DNA of 64,000 nucleotides from Pseudomonas iridis (GTDB taxonomy: Bacteria > Pseudomonadota > Gammaproteobacteria > Pseudomonadales > Pseudomonadaceae): assembly GCF_017980685.1 (NCBI RefSeq), contig NZ_JACXXO010000019.1, positions 1 through 64,000 on the forward strand. Direction: 5' to 3'. Positions within the stretch are counted from its first letter, which is position 1. Each line of letters starts with the position of its first letter. Below, piece after piece: positions 42,806 through 51,733 of this stretch. The position numbers and the translations under genes were made by a program. The notes under the pieces are model-generated. The model saw only the letters and a program-made list of their open reading frames with translations. It was not told the DNA's origin and ran no database searches.

Positions 42806-43729
42806 ATGAAGCGCCACTTTGAAGACTTGCAGCTGGGCAGTATCGAACTCTTTTGCCTCGCCGCCGAAGCGGGCAGCTTCACCGCGGCCGCGCAACTCGC
42901 CGGGGTGACACCGGCAGCGGTGAGCCGGTCGATTCTGCGGCTTGAGCAACGGTTCGGTGCTCGGCTCTTTGCGCGAACCACGCGCAGCATTCGCTTGACC
43001 GAGGCCGGTAACAACTTCTTCGTCCAGTGCAACCAGGCGCTGACCCAACTGGTTGAAGCTCAACAAGAGGTCATGGGCGCACAGACAAGTGCGTCAGGAA
43101 GATTGCGCATCAGCCTGCCCACCACTTACGGGCATCACCGCATCCTGCCGCTGCTGCCAAAGTTTCGCGCGCTGTACCCCGCCGTCACCGTCGATATCCA
43201 CTTGGGGAATCGCAACATCGACTTCGTCGCGGAGGGCTACGACTTGGCAATCCGCGTCCGCGCCCAACCGGACTCAACGATGATTGCGCGGCTTTTAGAG
43301 GACGCCAAACTGGTGGTGGTCGCCTCGCCCGGGTATCTGCGCAAGGCCGGTACGCCGCAGACGCTGGAGGATCTGGTGGACCACGAGTGCATCCAGTTCG
43401 AACTGCCCAGCAGCGGACGGCGGATTTCATGGCTGTTTCAGGAAAATGGCGGCGATCGCGAGATTATTTCGGACGGCGGTTATTCCTGCTCCGACGATGT
43501 GCTCGGTGGCGTGACCCTGGCCAAGCACGGCGCCGGGGTGTTCCAGACCTACAAATTCATTGTCGAACAGGAATTGGCGGATGGCCGTCTCGTCGAAGTC
43601 CTGCAGCCCTATAAAGGTCGCTCCAGACCTTACACCTTGCTGTATCCGCACGGCCGCTACGTGCCGCAACACGTGCGGGCCTTCGTTGATTTTCTGCTGC
43701 AATATCGGGATCAATGGGCGGCGCTTTAG
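42806..43729 (+). CDS. LysR-family transcriptional regulator
   Basis: A 307-residue LTTR with the HTH at about residues 10-65 (LFCLAAEAGSFTAAAQLAGVTPAAVSRSILRLE) and a substrate-binding-like domain (GRLRISLPTTYGHHRILPLLPKF, GYDLAIRV). It lies downstream of the SDR run in the same direction, after a hairpin, so it may be separately transcribed; it could control that run. Confidence 0.92.
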   Translation: MKRHFEDLQLGSIELFCLAAEAGSFTAAAQLAGVTPAAVSRSILRLEQRFGARLFARTTRSIRLTEAGNNFFVQCNQALTQLVEAQQEVMGAQTSASGRLRISLPTTYGHHRILPLLPKFRALYPAVTVDIHLGNRNIDFVAEGYDLAIRVRAQPDSTMIARLLEDAKLVVVASPGYLRKAGTPQTLEDLVDHECIQFELPSSGRRISWLFQENGGDREIISDGGYSCSDDVLGGVTLAKHGAGVFQTYKFIVEQELADGRLVEVLQPYKGRSRPYTLLYPHGRYVPQHVRAFVDFLLQYRDQWAAL

Positions 43730-43742
43730 CCGACCGTCGAAC

Positions 43743-44327
43743 TCAAACGCTGAGCAGTTGCCGGGTGGTCGCCATCGACGTATTCAGCGACTGCCCGGTG
43801 CGCTGCAACTTGTTCAGCAGGCTGGCGCCCAACCACATCTGGTACAGGGTTTCCGCCAACCGCCGGGCATTGCCCTGAGGAAGGCTGTTTTCAGCCTGGC
43901 CCTGCTCGATGCACAGGGTAATGCGCGACACCACTTGTTCGGCGCCATCACGCAAGGTGAGGCGCATCGACTCGGACAGGTCGGCGACTTCGGCGCTGAG
44001 TTTCACCACCAGACACTCATCGCCATGCCCTTCGAGCGTGCAGCGGTTCTGCCAGCCCAGCCAGTAATCCATCAATCGCTCATAAGCGGTCAGCCCCGGC
44101 AACGTCAGGCGTCGCTCCATGTCGGCGAGGTAGCCGACAAAGTAATCCTCGAGCAAGGCCTGGCCATAGAGCTCTTTGGATTTGAAATAGTGATAGAACG
44201 AGCCCTTGGGCACGCCAGCGGTTTGCAGGATTTCATTGAGGCCGACACTGGTGAAGCCCTTCTCGGCCATCATTCGGTGGCCGGTATCGAGCAAGTGTTG
44301 GCGGGTGTCGTCGTAGGTCGGTTTCAT
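43743..44327 (-). CDS. TetR-family repressor (NemR-like)
   Basis: A 194-residue TetR protein with the HTH (HRMMAEKGFTSVGLNEILQTAGVPKGSFYHYFKSKELYGQAL) and a ligand domain with a single cysteine pair region (NRCTLEGHGDECLVVKL). It resembles NemR, the electrophile- and chlorine-sensing repressor of OYE reductase genes. The matching operator lies just upstream and again before the two genes that follow on the other strand. The start MKPTYDD at 44327 is preferred to an upstream in-frame codon at 44348. Confidence 0.9.
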   Translation of the reverse strand: MKPTYDDTRQHLLDTGHRMMAEKGFTSVGLNEILQTAGVPKGSFYHYFKSKELYGQALLEDYFVGYLADMERRLTLPGLTAYERLMDYWLGWQNRCTLEGHGDECLVVKLSAEVADLSESMRLTLRDGAEQVVSRITLCIEQGQAENSLPQGNARRLAETLYQMWLGASLLNKLQRTGQSLNTSMATTRQLLSV

Positions 44328-44348
44328 GGGGCGCAAATTACCAGACAA

Positions 44349-44363
44349 TAGACCAGTCGTATA
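44349..44363. promoter_or_regulatory. NemR-type operator, repressor promoter
   Basis: TAGACCAGTCGTATA, an imperfect palindrome (TAGAC-N5-GTATA). Its first 12 bases, TAGACCAGTCGT, occur in reverse complement at 44427-44438. Confidence 0.75.
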
Positions 44364-44423
44364 TTTCCAGGGAACGGGAGTTTGCCATACCTGTCAGTGA
44401 AAAACCTGCGCAGAAAAAATTAC

Positions 44424-44438
44424 TAGACGACTGGTCTA
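44424..44438. promoter_or_regulatory. NemR-type operator, DJ-1 family gene promoter
   Basis: TAGAC-GACTG-GTCTA is a perfect inverted repeat with a 5-bp spacer, about 100 bp upstream of the DJ-1 family start. Confidence 0.8.
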
Positions 44439-44536
44439 ATTGGAATCTATGCTGCGCTCCGACAACTCATCTCCCGGTGTCGGCGTTTCGCAAATCCGTT
44501 GCGCAGCGACGCCACCTGATCAACCAAGGGTGCTTT

Positions 44537-45214
44537 ATGAAAATCTTGATGGTTCTGACTTCGCACGATCAACTTGGCGACACCGGCAAGAAAACCGGCT
44601 TCTGGCTCGAAGAGTTCGCCGCTCCTTACTACGCCTTCAAGGACGCCGGCGCCGACGTCACGCTGGTGTCCCCGGCCGGTGGCCAGCCACCGCTCGATCC
44701 GAAAAGCGACGAACCCGACGCACAGACCACCGAGACCGATCGCTTTCGCAATGATCCGGCCGCCCAACAGGCATTGGCCAACACCGGGCGTCTGGCGGAT
44801 GTTCGGGCGGATGATTTCGATGCGGTGTTCTACCCGGGTGGCCACGGTCCATTGTGGGATCTGGCCGAAGACAAGCAGTCGATCGCTTTGATCGAAGCCT
44901 TCGACCGCAGCAACAAGCCGCACGGTTTCGTTTGCCACGCACCGGGCGTACTGCGCCACGTTTTGAATGCCGAGGGCAAGCCGCTGATCCAGCATCGCCA
45001 GGTCACCGGTTTCACTAACGCCGAAGAGGCCGCGGTCGGTTTGACCGATGTCGTGCCGTTCCTGATCGAAGACGAGTTCCAGCGTCTTGGCGGTTACTAC
45101 TCCAAGGTCGCCGACTGGCAAGTTCATGTGGTGGCCGACGGGCAATTGGTCACTGGCCAGAACCCTGCCAGCTCCGCAGCGGTCGCCGAAAAATTGCTGA
45201 AGATGCTCGGCTGA
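44537..45214 (+). CDS. DJ-1/PfpI family protein (glyoxalase III-like)
   Basis: A 225-residue type-1 glutamine-amidotransferase-domain protein. It has Glu25 in FWLEEF and the nucleophile Cys133 followed by His134 in GFVCHAPG, with YPGGHGPLWDL. This set matches the Hsp31/glyoxalase III-like branch, which detoxifies methylglyoxal or repairs glycated molecules. AAGGGTG precedes ATG 44537. The operator upstream and the divergent NemR-like repressor place it in an electrophile-stress regulon. Confidence 0.92.
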   Translation: MKILMVLTSHDQLGDTGKKTGFWLEEFAAPYYAFKDAGADVTLVSPAGGQPPLDPKSDEPDAQTTETDRFRNDPAAQQALANTGRLADVRADDFDAVFYPGGHGPLWDLAEDKQSIALIEAFDRSNKPHGFVCHAPGVLRHVLNAEGKPLIQHRQVTGFTNAEEAAVGLTDVVPFLIEDEFQRLGGYYSKVADWQVHVVADGQLVTGQNPASSAAVAEKLLKMLG

Positions 45215-45250
45215 TTTTTCACGCCAAGCCTCACGCGGGAATAACACCCG

Positions 45251-45282
45251 AACGCCGTGCGCGTCATGCACGGCGTTTTTTT
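45251..45282 (+). terminator. Rho-independent terminator after the DJ-1 family gene
   Basis: The stem AACGCCGTGC/GCACGGCGTT with a 7-base loop and T7, separating the DJ-1 gene from the reductase gene, which has its own operator. Confidence 0.93.
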
Positions 45283-45294
45283 ACGCTCACTCAA

Positions 45295-45309
45295 TAGTTG
45301 ACTGGTCTA
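45295..45309. promoter_or_regulatory. NemR-type operator, OYE reductase promoter
   Basis: TAGTT-GACTG-GTCTA, sharing GACTGGTCTA with the site at 44424, 25 bp before the reductase start. Confidence 0.75.
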
Positions 45310-45333
45310 ATAAACCAGTAAAAAAGGTCATTC

Positions 45334-46458
45334 ATGAACAACAGTAGTTTCTTCACCCCCACCCGATTGGGCCTGCATACCCTGAAAAACCGCATCGTGC
45401 TGCCGCCCCTCACCCGCCAGCGCAGTACCCAACCGGGCAACATCGCCAATGAATTGATGGCCGAGTATTACCAGCAGCGCGCCGGCGCGGGTTTGCTGGT
45501 GACCGAAGGCACGCAGATCGAGCCACGGGGCCAGGGTTATGCCTGGACGCCGGGCATTCACACCCCCGAGCAAATTGCCGGATGGCGCAAAGTCACCGAT
45601 GCCGTGCATGCCGTCGACGGGGTGATTTTCGCCCAGCTCTGGCACGTGGGCCGTGTGTCGCACAGCGCGTTGCAACCTGGCGGTGCGGCGCCGGTATCGG
45701 CTTCCGCGGTGGCGACCGATCGGGTCAGTGTGTTCATCGAAACCGCGCCAGGCAAAGGCGAGTTGGTGCCGCCGTCCGCACCGCGCGCGTTGAGCGCTGA
45801 TGAAGTTCAGGAGCTGATCCAGCTCTACATCCAGGCAGCACGCAACGCGATGGACGCCGGTTTCGACGGCATCGAACTGCACTGCGCCAATGGCTATCTG
45901 GTCAACCAGTTCATCTCCGCCCACAGCAATCTGCGCACCGATCAATACGGTGGTTCGCTGCACAATCGCCTGCGTTTTCTGCGCGAAGTGGTGGCGGGCG
46001 TCGCCGAGTGCATTGGCAAGGAGAAGGTCGGCGTGCGCTTCGCACCGCTGTTCACCACCACCGATGAGGCGCGCACGTACCTGGGCCTGGTCGAGGAAGA
46101 TCCGCACAACACCTATATAGAAGCGATCAAGGTGCTGGAGGACGTCGGCATTGCTTATCTGTCCATCGCCGAAGCCGATTGGGACGACGCGCCAGCGATG
46201 CCGCAAACCTTCCGCCAAGCGGTGCGCGATACCTTCAGCGGCGCGATCATCTATGCCGGGCGCTACAACGCCGAATCCGGTGCGCAGTTGCTCGACTCCG
46301 GTCTCGCCGATTTTGTCGCTTTCGGTCGGCCGTTCATGGCCAACCCGGATCTGCCTGCGCGAATCGCCAATGGCTGGCCGCTGAATGCACTGAACCCGGC
46401 CACGGTGTATGGCGGCAGCGCTGAAGGTTATATCGATTACCCGGCGTACCCCGGCTAG
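45334..46458 (+). CDS. Alkene reductase, Old Yellow Enzyme family (NemA-like)
   Basis: A 374-residue FMN enzyme that reduces the C=C bond of enones, maleimides and nitro compounds with NADPH. It has the OYE start LGLHTLKNRIVLPPLTRQRS, IFAQLWHVGRVS, GIELHCANGYLVNQF with the His-Asn substrate pair, and the FMN-binding C-terminal VAFGRPFMANPDLP. Its operator matches that of the adjacent repressor, as in the E. coli nemRA operon, though here the repressor is on the other strand. Confidence 0.93.
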   Translation: MNNSSFFTPTRLGLHTLKNRIVLPPLTRQRSTQPGNIANELMAEYYQQRAGAGLLVTEGTQIEPRGQGYAWTPGIHTPEQIAGWRKVTDAVHAVDGVIFAQLWHVGRVSHSALQPGGAAPVSASAVATDRVSVFIETAPGKGELVPPSAPRALSADEVQELIQLYIQAARNAMDAGFDGIELHCANGYLVNQFISAHSNLRTDQYGGSLHNRLRFLREVVAGVAECIGKEKVGVRFAPLFTTTDEARTYLGLVEEDPHNTYIEAIKVLEDVGIAYLSIAEADWDDAPAMPQTFRQAVRDTFSGAIIYAGRYNAESGAQLLDSGLADFVAFGRPFMANPDLPARIANGWPLNALNPATVYGGSAEGYIDYPAYPG

Positions 46459-46561
46459 CAAAAAAACCTATACAAAATCAACTTTTCGTACAACTATCTG
46501 AGTAAGGACTTTCCCACCACTGGCTACCTCTATTGCCTCTCATCAGGCTGATTGCGTTCGA

Positions 46562-48100
46562 ATGAAGACTGTTAACCGCTTGTGCCTGGTCCTCGGTGAC
46601 CAGTTATCTTTCGATCTCGCCTCGTTGCAAGGGCTTGATCGCGAACGCGACACCGTCCTGCTGGTCGAGGTGATGGAGGAAGCCAGCCATGTTCCTCACC
46701 ATCCGCAAAAAATCGTTCTGGTGTTCAGCGCCATGCGTCATTTTGCTCAGGCGTTGCAGGAGCAAGGCTTTCGGGTGCAGTACGTCAGGCTCGACGATCC
46801 GCAAAACACCGGCGCTGTGCCGAGTGAGTTGCAGCGCTGGCATGCGCTTCTAAAGCCGGACGAGTTGCACCTGACCGAATGTGGCGACTGGCGTTTGGAG
46901 CATTCGCTGCGCGATTGTGGTTTGCCCATCCATTGGCACAGTGACAGCCGTTTTCTATGCACCCGCGCCGAGTTCGCCGATTGGGCGGCTGGTAAAAAGC
47001 AGCTGCGCATGGAGTACTTCTATCGCGAGATGCGCCGCAAAAGCAGGCTGTTGCTCAATGGCGACGGTACTCCGGTGGGTGGCGCGTGGAATTTCGATGC
47101 CGACAACCGCAAGTCGCTGCCCAAAGGCGTGAAGCCGCCCTACCCGCTCAACTTCAGCGCGGACCCTGTCACTCAGCAAGTCCTCGCTTTGGTGCGCGAG
47201 CGTTTCGCCAGTCACTACGGCGCTGTGGACGACTTCAACTACCCGGTGACCCACGCCGACGCCCAAGCGCTGTGGCAATACTTTCTGGATTTCGGTCTGG
47301 CCGGTTTTGGTGATTATCAGGACGCCATGGCCAGCGACGAGCCGTTTCTGTTCCATGCGCGCATCAGTGCCGCGCTCAACATCGGCTTGCTCGATCTGCG
47401 GCAACTGTGCAGCGACGTCGAGTCGGCCTATTGGGCGGGCAGCGTTGCCCTGAACGCCGCCGAAGGCTTCATTCGGCAACTGATCGGCTGGCGTGAATAT
47501 GTGCGCGGGGTCTACTGGCTGAAAATGCCTGACTACGCCGAAGGCAACTCATTCGGTAACACCCGGCCATTGCCGGAGTTCTACTGGACCGGCGAAACAC
47601 AGATGAACTGCATGCGCCAGGCCATCGGGCAAAGTCTCGAACATGCCTATGCACACCACATCCAGCGGCTCATGGTCACGGGCAATTTCGCCTTGCTGGC
47701 CGGCATCGCGCCGAGTGAGATATGCGAGTGGTATCTGGCCATTTACATGGACGCGTTCGACTGGGTCGAGCTGCCCAACACCCTGGGCATGGTGATGCAC
47801 GCCGATGGCGGATACCTGGGCTCCAAGCCCTACTGCGCCAGCGGCCAGTACATCAAGCGAATGTCCGATTACTGTCGCGACTGTGCCTACAAGGTAAGTG
47901 AAAGCACCACCGACAATGCCTGTCCATTCAATGCGTTGTACTGGCATTTTCTGATGCGCCACGGCAACCTGCTGCGCAGCAATCAGCGCATGGGCATGCT
48001 CTATAAGAACCTCGACCGCATGCCCGAAGCCAAACAGCAGGCTCTTTGGCAACGCGGGCAAATGCTGCTCGACACGCTGGATAACGGGCAGTCGTTGTAG
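46562..48100 (+). CDS. FeS-type (PhrB/CryPro) photolyase-cryptochrome family protein
   Basis: A 512-residue deoxyribodipyrimidine photolyase-related protein. It has the N-terminal alpha/beta domain (LCLVLGDQLSFDL) and the helical FAD domain (HARISAALNIGLLDLRQL, FIRQLIGWREYVRGVYW, HIQRLMVTGNFALLAGI). The iron-sulfur ligands are cysteines in KPYCASG, YCRDCAYK and ACPFNALYW. In the family it repairs (6-4) photoproducts. No classical ribosome site is visible before the ATG. Confidence 0.93.
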   Translation: MKTVNRLCLVLGDQLSFDLASLQGLDRERDTVLLVEVMEEASHVPHHPQKIVLVFSAMRHFAQALQEQGFRVQYVRLDDPQNTGAVPSELQRWHALLKPDELHLTECGDWRLEHSLRDCGLPIHWHSDSRFLCTRAEFADWAAGKKQLRMEYFYREMRRKSRLLLNGDGTPVGGAWNFDADNRKSLPKGVKPPYPLNFSADPVTQQVLALVRERFASHYGAVDDFNYPVTHADAQALWQYFLDFGLAGFGDYQDAMASDEPFLFHARISAALNIGLLDLRQLCSDVESAYWAGSVALNAAEGFIRQLIGWREYVRGVYWLKMPDYAEGNSFGNTRPLPEFYWTGETQMNCMRQAIGQSLEHAYAHHIQRLMVTGNFALLAGIAPSEICEWYLAIYMDAFDWVELPNTLGMVMHADGGYLGSKPYCASGQYIKRMSDYCRDCAYKVSESTTDNACPFNALYWHFLMRHGNLLRSNQRMGMLYKNLDRMPEAKQQALWQRGQMLLDTLDNGQSL

Positions 48101-48223
48101 ATCCGCAAGCGCCGCCCTTCAAGGCTGCAACTTATGTAAGGCGCGCCGTGTCAATGGGTCACCCGTAGTGTTCGTTTGCAACGCGTTGAACGAGCCCGGA
48201 CCACAATAATCAACCAGGCGTGA

Positions 48224-51190
48224 GTGGTGAAAATCCTGAAACATCTAACCCGCGAAGCGCTTGAATCCGAAGTCATGCGTCTGCGCCAGGCGCTGGAAAC
48301 CAGCGCAGGACAAACACTCGTCAGCGGCGCACAGCGCGATATCGCCGCGCAACTGGCCGCCAGCCGTGCGGCGCTCGCCGCCAGTGAAGCGCGCCAGCGG
48401 GCGATCTTGGAGTGCGCGATCGATTTCGCCATGGTCGCCACCGACCCGCGCGGCAACATTACCGAAGGGAACGCCGGCGCCGTCAATGTCATGGGCTGGA
48501 GCGCCGAAGAAGTACTCGGCCAGAGCGCCGCGATTTTTTTCACGCCGACGGATCGCGCCACGGGTCGCGTTGAATTGGAAATGCAACGCGCTTTGCTTGA
48601 AGGGCGCGCCTCCGATGAGCGTTGGCACCTGCGCAAGGACGGCCAATTGTTCTGGGCGTCGGGCGAACTGATGCCGCTCTATGCTGACGATCAATCCCAC
48701 TTGGGCTTCGTGAAAATACTTCGTGACCGCACCCAGGAGCATCTCGCTGGCCGTGCACTATTCGAATCGCAAGAGCGTTATCGCCTGGCGCTCAAGGCCA
48801 CACGCGATGCGGTCTGGGACTGGGATCTGCAGACCCGGCAGATTGTCTGGAACGAAGCCCTGCAACAGGCTTATGGATTCCCGTGTGCGGCCATCGGCTC
48901 GACGAGTGAATGGCGTTTTGCCCAGATCCATCCGCAGGATCGCGAACGCGTCGAGGAATCGATACGCTCGGCCATCGACGGCAGCGGATCGACCTGGAGC
49001 GCCGAGTACCGCTTCCGCTGCCAGGACGGTTCCTACGCCGAAGTGCTTGACCGCGGCCACTTGATCCGTGACGCCGACGGCCGCGCCGAACGCATCATCG
49101 GCGCGATGCTTGATCTGACGCGCTCGCGCAGTGCCGAAACGGCGCTGCGCCTGAGCGAAGAACGCTTCAGCACCATTCTGGAAACCATCGAAGCCGCATT
49201 CGCCATCGTCAAGGTCAAATTCGACGCCGACGATCGTCCGGTGGATTACTACTTCGTCGAGGCTAATCCGGCGTTCGAACGTCAATGCGGGGTCAATCTG
49301 CGGGGTAAATGGGTGACCGAGTTTGCACCCAATCTGGAAAAGTTCTGGTTCGAGACCTACGGGCACGTGGCCAAGACTGGCGAACCGGCGAACTTCGAAA
49401 GTTACGCCAACACCTTTGAGCGATGGTTCGACGTGCGTGCCGTACGAGTCGGCGATCCGGCCGACCGGCAAATCGCGATCCTCTTTAATGACGTCACCGA
49501 ACGACGCGACGTCGAAGAGCGCCTGCGCGTCAGCGAAGCACTCGCGCGTGAAAACGTCGAGCGTGTACAACTTGCCCTCGCCGCCGGCGCCATTATCGGC
49601 ACATGGCACTGGGACCTGCCGACCGATAGCTTTACCGTGGATGAAGCCTTCGCCAAGGTGTTCAATCTCGACCCGGCTCTGGGCCGCACCGGTCTGAGCC
49701 TGGAACAAGTGGTGACGACCGTTCACCCTGACGACCGGGACGGACTCATCGGTGCGATTAACGAAGCGATTGCCCGCGGCGGCGCCTATTCACATCAGTA
49801 TCGGGTGCGCGACGCCGATGGAAAATACAACTGGCTCGAGGCCAACGGGCGCGTCGAGTGCGCCGACGACGGTACGGCGCTGCGCTTTCCCGGCGTGCTG
49901 ATCGATGTGGAAGAGCGGCGCAGTGTCGAGGCCGAGCGCGATCGGGCCAACGCGGCACTGCGCGCGCTCAACGACACCCTGGAACAACGTGTAATCGCGC
50001 GCACTGCCGATCTCATGCAAGCCGAGGAAAAGCTGCGGCAATCTCAGAAAATGGAAGCCGTCGGGCAACTCACCGGAGGCCTGGCCCATGACTTCAACAA
50101 TCTGCTGGCCGGCATTTCCGCCGCCCTGGAGCTGATGCAAAAACGCATCGCTCAGGACCGCTTCAAGGACGTCGACAAGTATTTGGCCACCGCCCAAGGC
50201 GCGACCAAACGTGCGGCGGCGCTCACCCATCGACTGCTGGCGTTCTCCCGGCGCCAGACTCTCGATCCGCGGCCAACGGACGTCAACACACTGATTGTCG
50301 GCATGACCGAGTTGATCCAGCGCACCGTCGGCCCGAGCATTCGCTTGAAGACGTTGGTGGCACCCGATCTGTGGCCGGCGCTGGTCGATGCCAGCCAGTT
50401 GGAAAACGCTCTGCTGAATCTGTGCATCAACGCCCGCGATGCCATGCCGGATGGCGGCAGCATCACGGTGGAAACCGCCAATCGCGCCGTGGCCGTCGAG
50501 TCGGTTCGCACGCTGGACATTCCCGAGGGCGAGTACCTTTGCCTCTGCGTGACCGACACCGGCACCGGCATGAGCACTGAAGTTATCGCCAAGGCCTTCG
50601 ACCCGTTTTTCACCACCAAACCGCTCGGACAGGGCACAGGCCTTGGGCTGTCGATGATCTACGGCTTCACCAAACAATCCGGTGGCCATGTGCGTGTGCA
50701 TTCACAAGTTGGCCAAGGCACCACGATGTGCATCTACCTGCCACGCTATCGCGGCGAAGCAAAACAAAATCACGACGCCACCCGCAGCACGACAACACCG
50801 CTGGTTAAAGCAGGCGAGACCATTCTTATCGTCGACGACGAACCCACGGTGCGCATACTGCTCAAAGACGTGCTCAGCGAACTCGGCTATACCGTGCTGG
50901 ATGCGACTGACAGCATCGAAGGCCTTGATACGTTGCGCTCCAACGCGCAGATCGACCTGCTCATCACCGATGTCGGCTTACCGGGCGGCATGAACGGCCG
51001 GCAAATGGCCGACGCGGGCCGGGAAATCCGCCCGAAACTCAAGACCCTGTTCATCACCGGCTACGCAGAAAACGCCGTCATCGGCAGCGCTCAACTAGGG
51101 CCGGGGATGCAAGTGCTGACCAAGCCTTTTGCGGTCGACACGCTGGTGTCGCGGGTCAGTGATTTGCTGTACGAAGCGACAAAGCCGTAA
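48224..51190 (+). CDS. Soluble hybrid sensor histidine kinase with four PAS domains and a receiver
   Basis: A 988-residue signalling protein without membrane segments. A short coiled coil precedes PAS domains at about 60-180, 180-310, 310-440 and 440-560. Then come a coiled coil, HisKA with the phospho-acceptor His in GGLAHDFNNLLAGI (near 620), the ATPase lobe (LCINARDAMPDGG, GTGMS, GQGTGLGLSMIYGF) and a C-terminal receiver (ILIVDDEPTVR, LLITDVGLPGGMNG). GTG at 48224 or 48227 is the start. The receiver suggests intramolecular relay. No partner regulator is adjacent, and the signal is unknown. Confidence 0.9.
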   Translation: MVKILKHLTREALESEVMRLRQALETSAGQTLVSGAQRDIAAQLAASRAALAASEARQRAILECAIDFAMVATDPRGNITEGNAGAVNVMGWSAEEVLGQSAAIFFTPTDRATGRVELEMQRALLEGRASDERWHLRKDGQLFWASGELMPLYADDQSHLGFVKILRDRTQEHLAGRALFESQERYRLALKATRDAVWDWDLQTRQIVWNEALQQAYGFPCAAIGSTSEWRFAQIHPQDRERVEESIRSAIDGSGSTWSAEYRFRCQDGSYAEVLDRGHLIRDADGRAERIIGAMLDLTRSRSAETALRLSEERFSTILETIEAAFAIVKVKFDADDRPVDYYFVEANPAFERQCGVNLRGKWVTEFAPNLEKFWFETYGHVAKTGEPANFESYANTFERWFDVRAVRVGDPADRQIAILFNDVTERRDVEERLRVSEALARENVERVQLALAAGAIIGTWHWDLPTDSFTVDEAFAKVFNLDPALGRTGLSLEQVVTTVHPDDRDGLIGAINEAIARGGAYSHQYRVRDADGKYNWLEANGRVECADDGTALRFPGVLIDVEERRSVEAERDRANAALRALNDTLEQRVIARTADLMQAEEKLRQSQKMEAVGQLTGGLAHDFNNLLAGISAALELMQKRIAQDRFKDVDKYLATAQGATKRAAALTHRLLAFSRRQTLDPRPTDVNTLIVGMTELIQRTVGPSIRLKTLVAPDLWPALVDASQLENALLNLCINARDAMPDGGSITVETANRAVAVESVRTLDIPEGEYLCLCVTDTGTGMSTEVIAKAFDPFFTTKPLGQGTGLGLSMIYGFTKQSGGHVRVHSQVGQGTTMCIYLPRYRGEAKQNHDATRSTTTPLVKAGETILIVDDEPTVRILLKDVLSELGYTVLDATDSIEGLDTLRSNAQIDLLITDVGLPGGMNGRQMADAGREIRPKLKTLFITGYAENAVIGSAQLGPGMQVLTKPFAVDTLVSRVSDLLYEATKP

Positions 51191-51204
51191 CCCGCAACCG
51201 CCCC

Positions 51205-51296
51205 CTGTAGCTGCGGCACGCTGCGATCTTTTGATCTTGATTGTAAAAATCACAATCAAAAGATCGCAGCCTCGTTTCACTCGAATGCTCCTACAG
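51205..51296. repeat. Long inverted repeat (Pseudomonas intergenic repeat)
   Basis: It starts CTGTAGCTGCGGCACGCTGC and includes GCTGCGATCTTTTGATC with its complement; it ends CTCCTACAG. Same family as 58480-58568, with different loop length. Confidence 0.8.
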
Positions 51297-51338
51297 GTTT
51301 GTGTGCTGGCCGAAGATCTGTGAGCGACGCACAAACCT

Positions 51339-51365
51339 GTGGGAGCGAGCTTGCTCGCGAAGGGG
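51339..51365. repeat. REP-type palindrome
   Basis: TGTGGGAGCGAGCTTGCTCG plus GCGAAGG, standard REP, in the 280-bp gap between the kinase and the Fic antitoxin gene. Confidence 0.8.
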
Positions 51366-51469
51366 CCGTGTCAGTCGACAGACATGCTGAATGACACGGT
51401 GCACCTGCACTGCACGCCGACAGAAACGACACCATGCTATGCTTCAAAGGAGAAAATGAGGGTTTCCAA

Positions 51470-51733
51470 ATGACCAGATCAACCACTGACAGCGTTGCGG
51501 CCGAAGTTCGCCAGCTCGCCAAAGAACACCAGGTTACCGCCGACCGAGATAGCCTGAGCCGTATGGCAGTTACGATCACACGCTTGGCTGGCGATGTCGT
51601 GGAGCTGGACGGCGTTGAGCAATTGCTCGTCAACCTCAAAAGAAAAGGTGTTTTAAGCAAAACAGAGATCATGGCCCTGCAAGGACGCTACCTGCAGGAA
51701 AAAAGGCGCTGCAAAAAACAACTCAGCGCATGA
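51470..51733 (+). CDS. Probable antitoxin of the Fic toxin
   Basis: An 87-residue helical protein (STTDSVAAEVRQLAKEHQV, LAGDVVELDGVEQLLVNLKRKGVLSKTEIMALQGRYLQEK). I do not see the S/TxxxE(G/N) inhibitory motif of classical Fic antitoxins; the nearest is SVAAEV. Its role is inferred from the 4-bp overlap with the Fic gene. GAGGG precedes ATG 51470. P. fluorescens is known to have a Fic-1/AntF pair, and this could be a relative, which I cannot verify. Confidence 0.7.
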   Translation: MTRSTTDSVAAEVRQLAKEHQVTADRDSLSRMAVTITRLAGDVVELDGVEQLLVNLKRKGVLSKTEIMALQGRYLQEKRRCKKQLSA

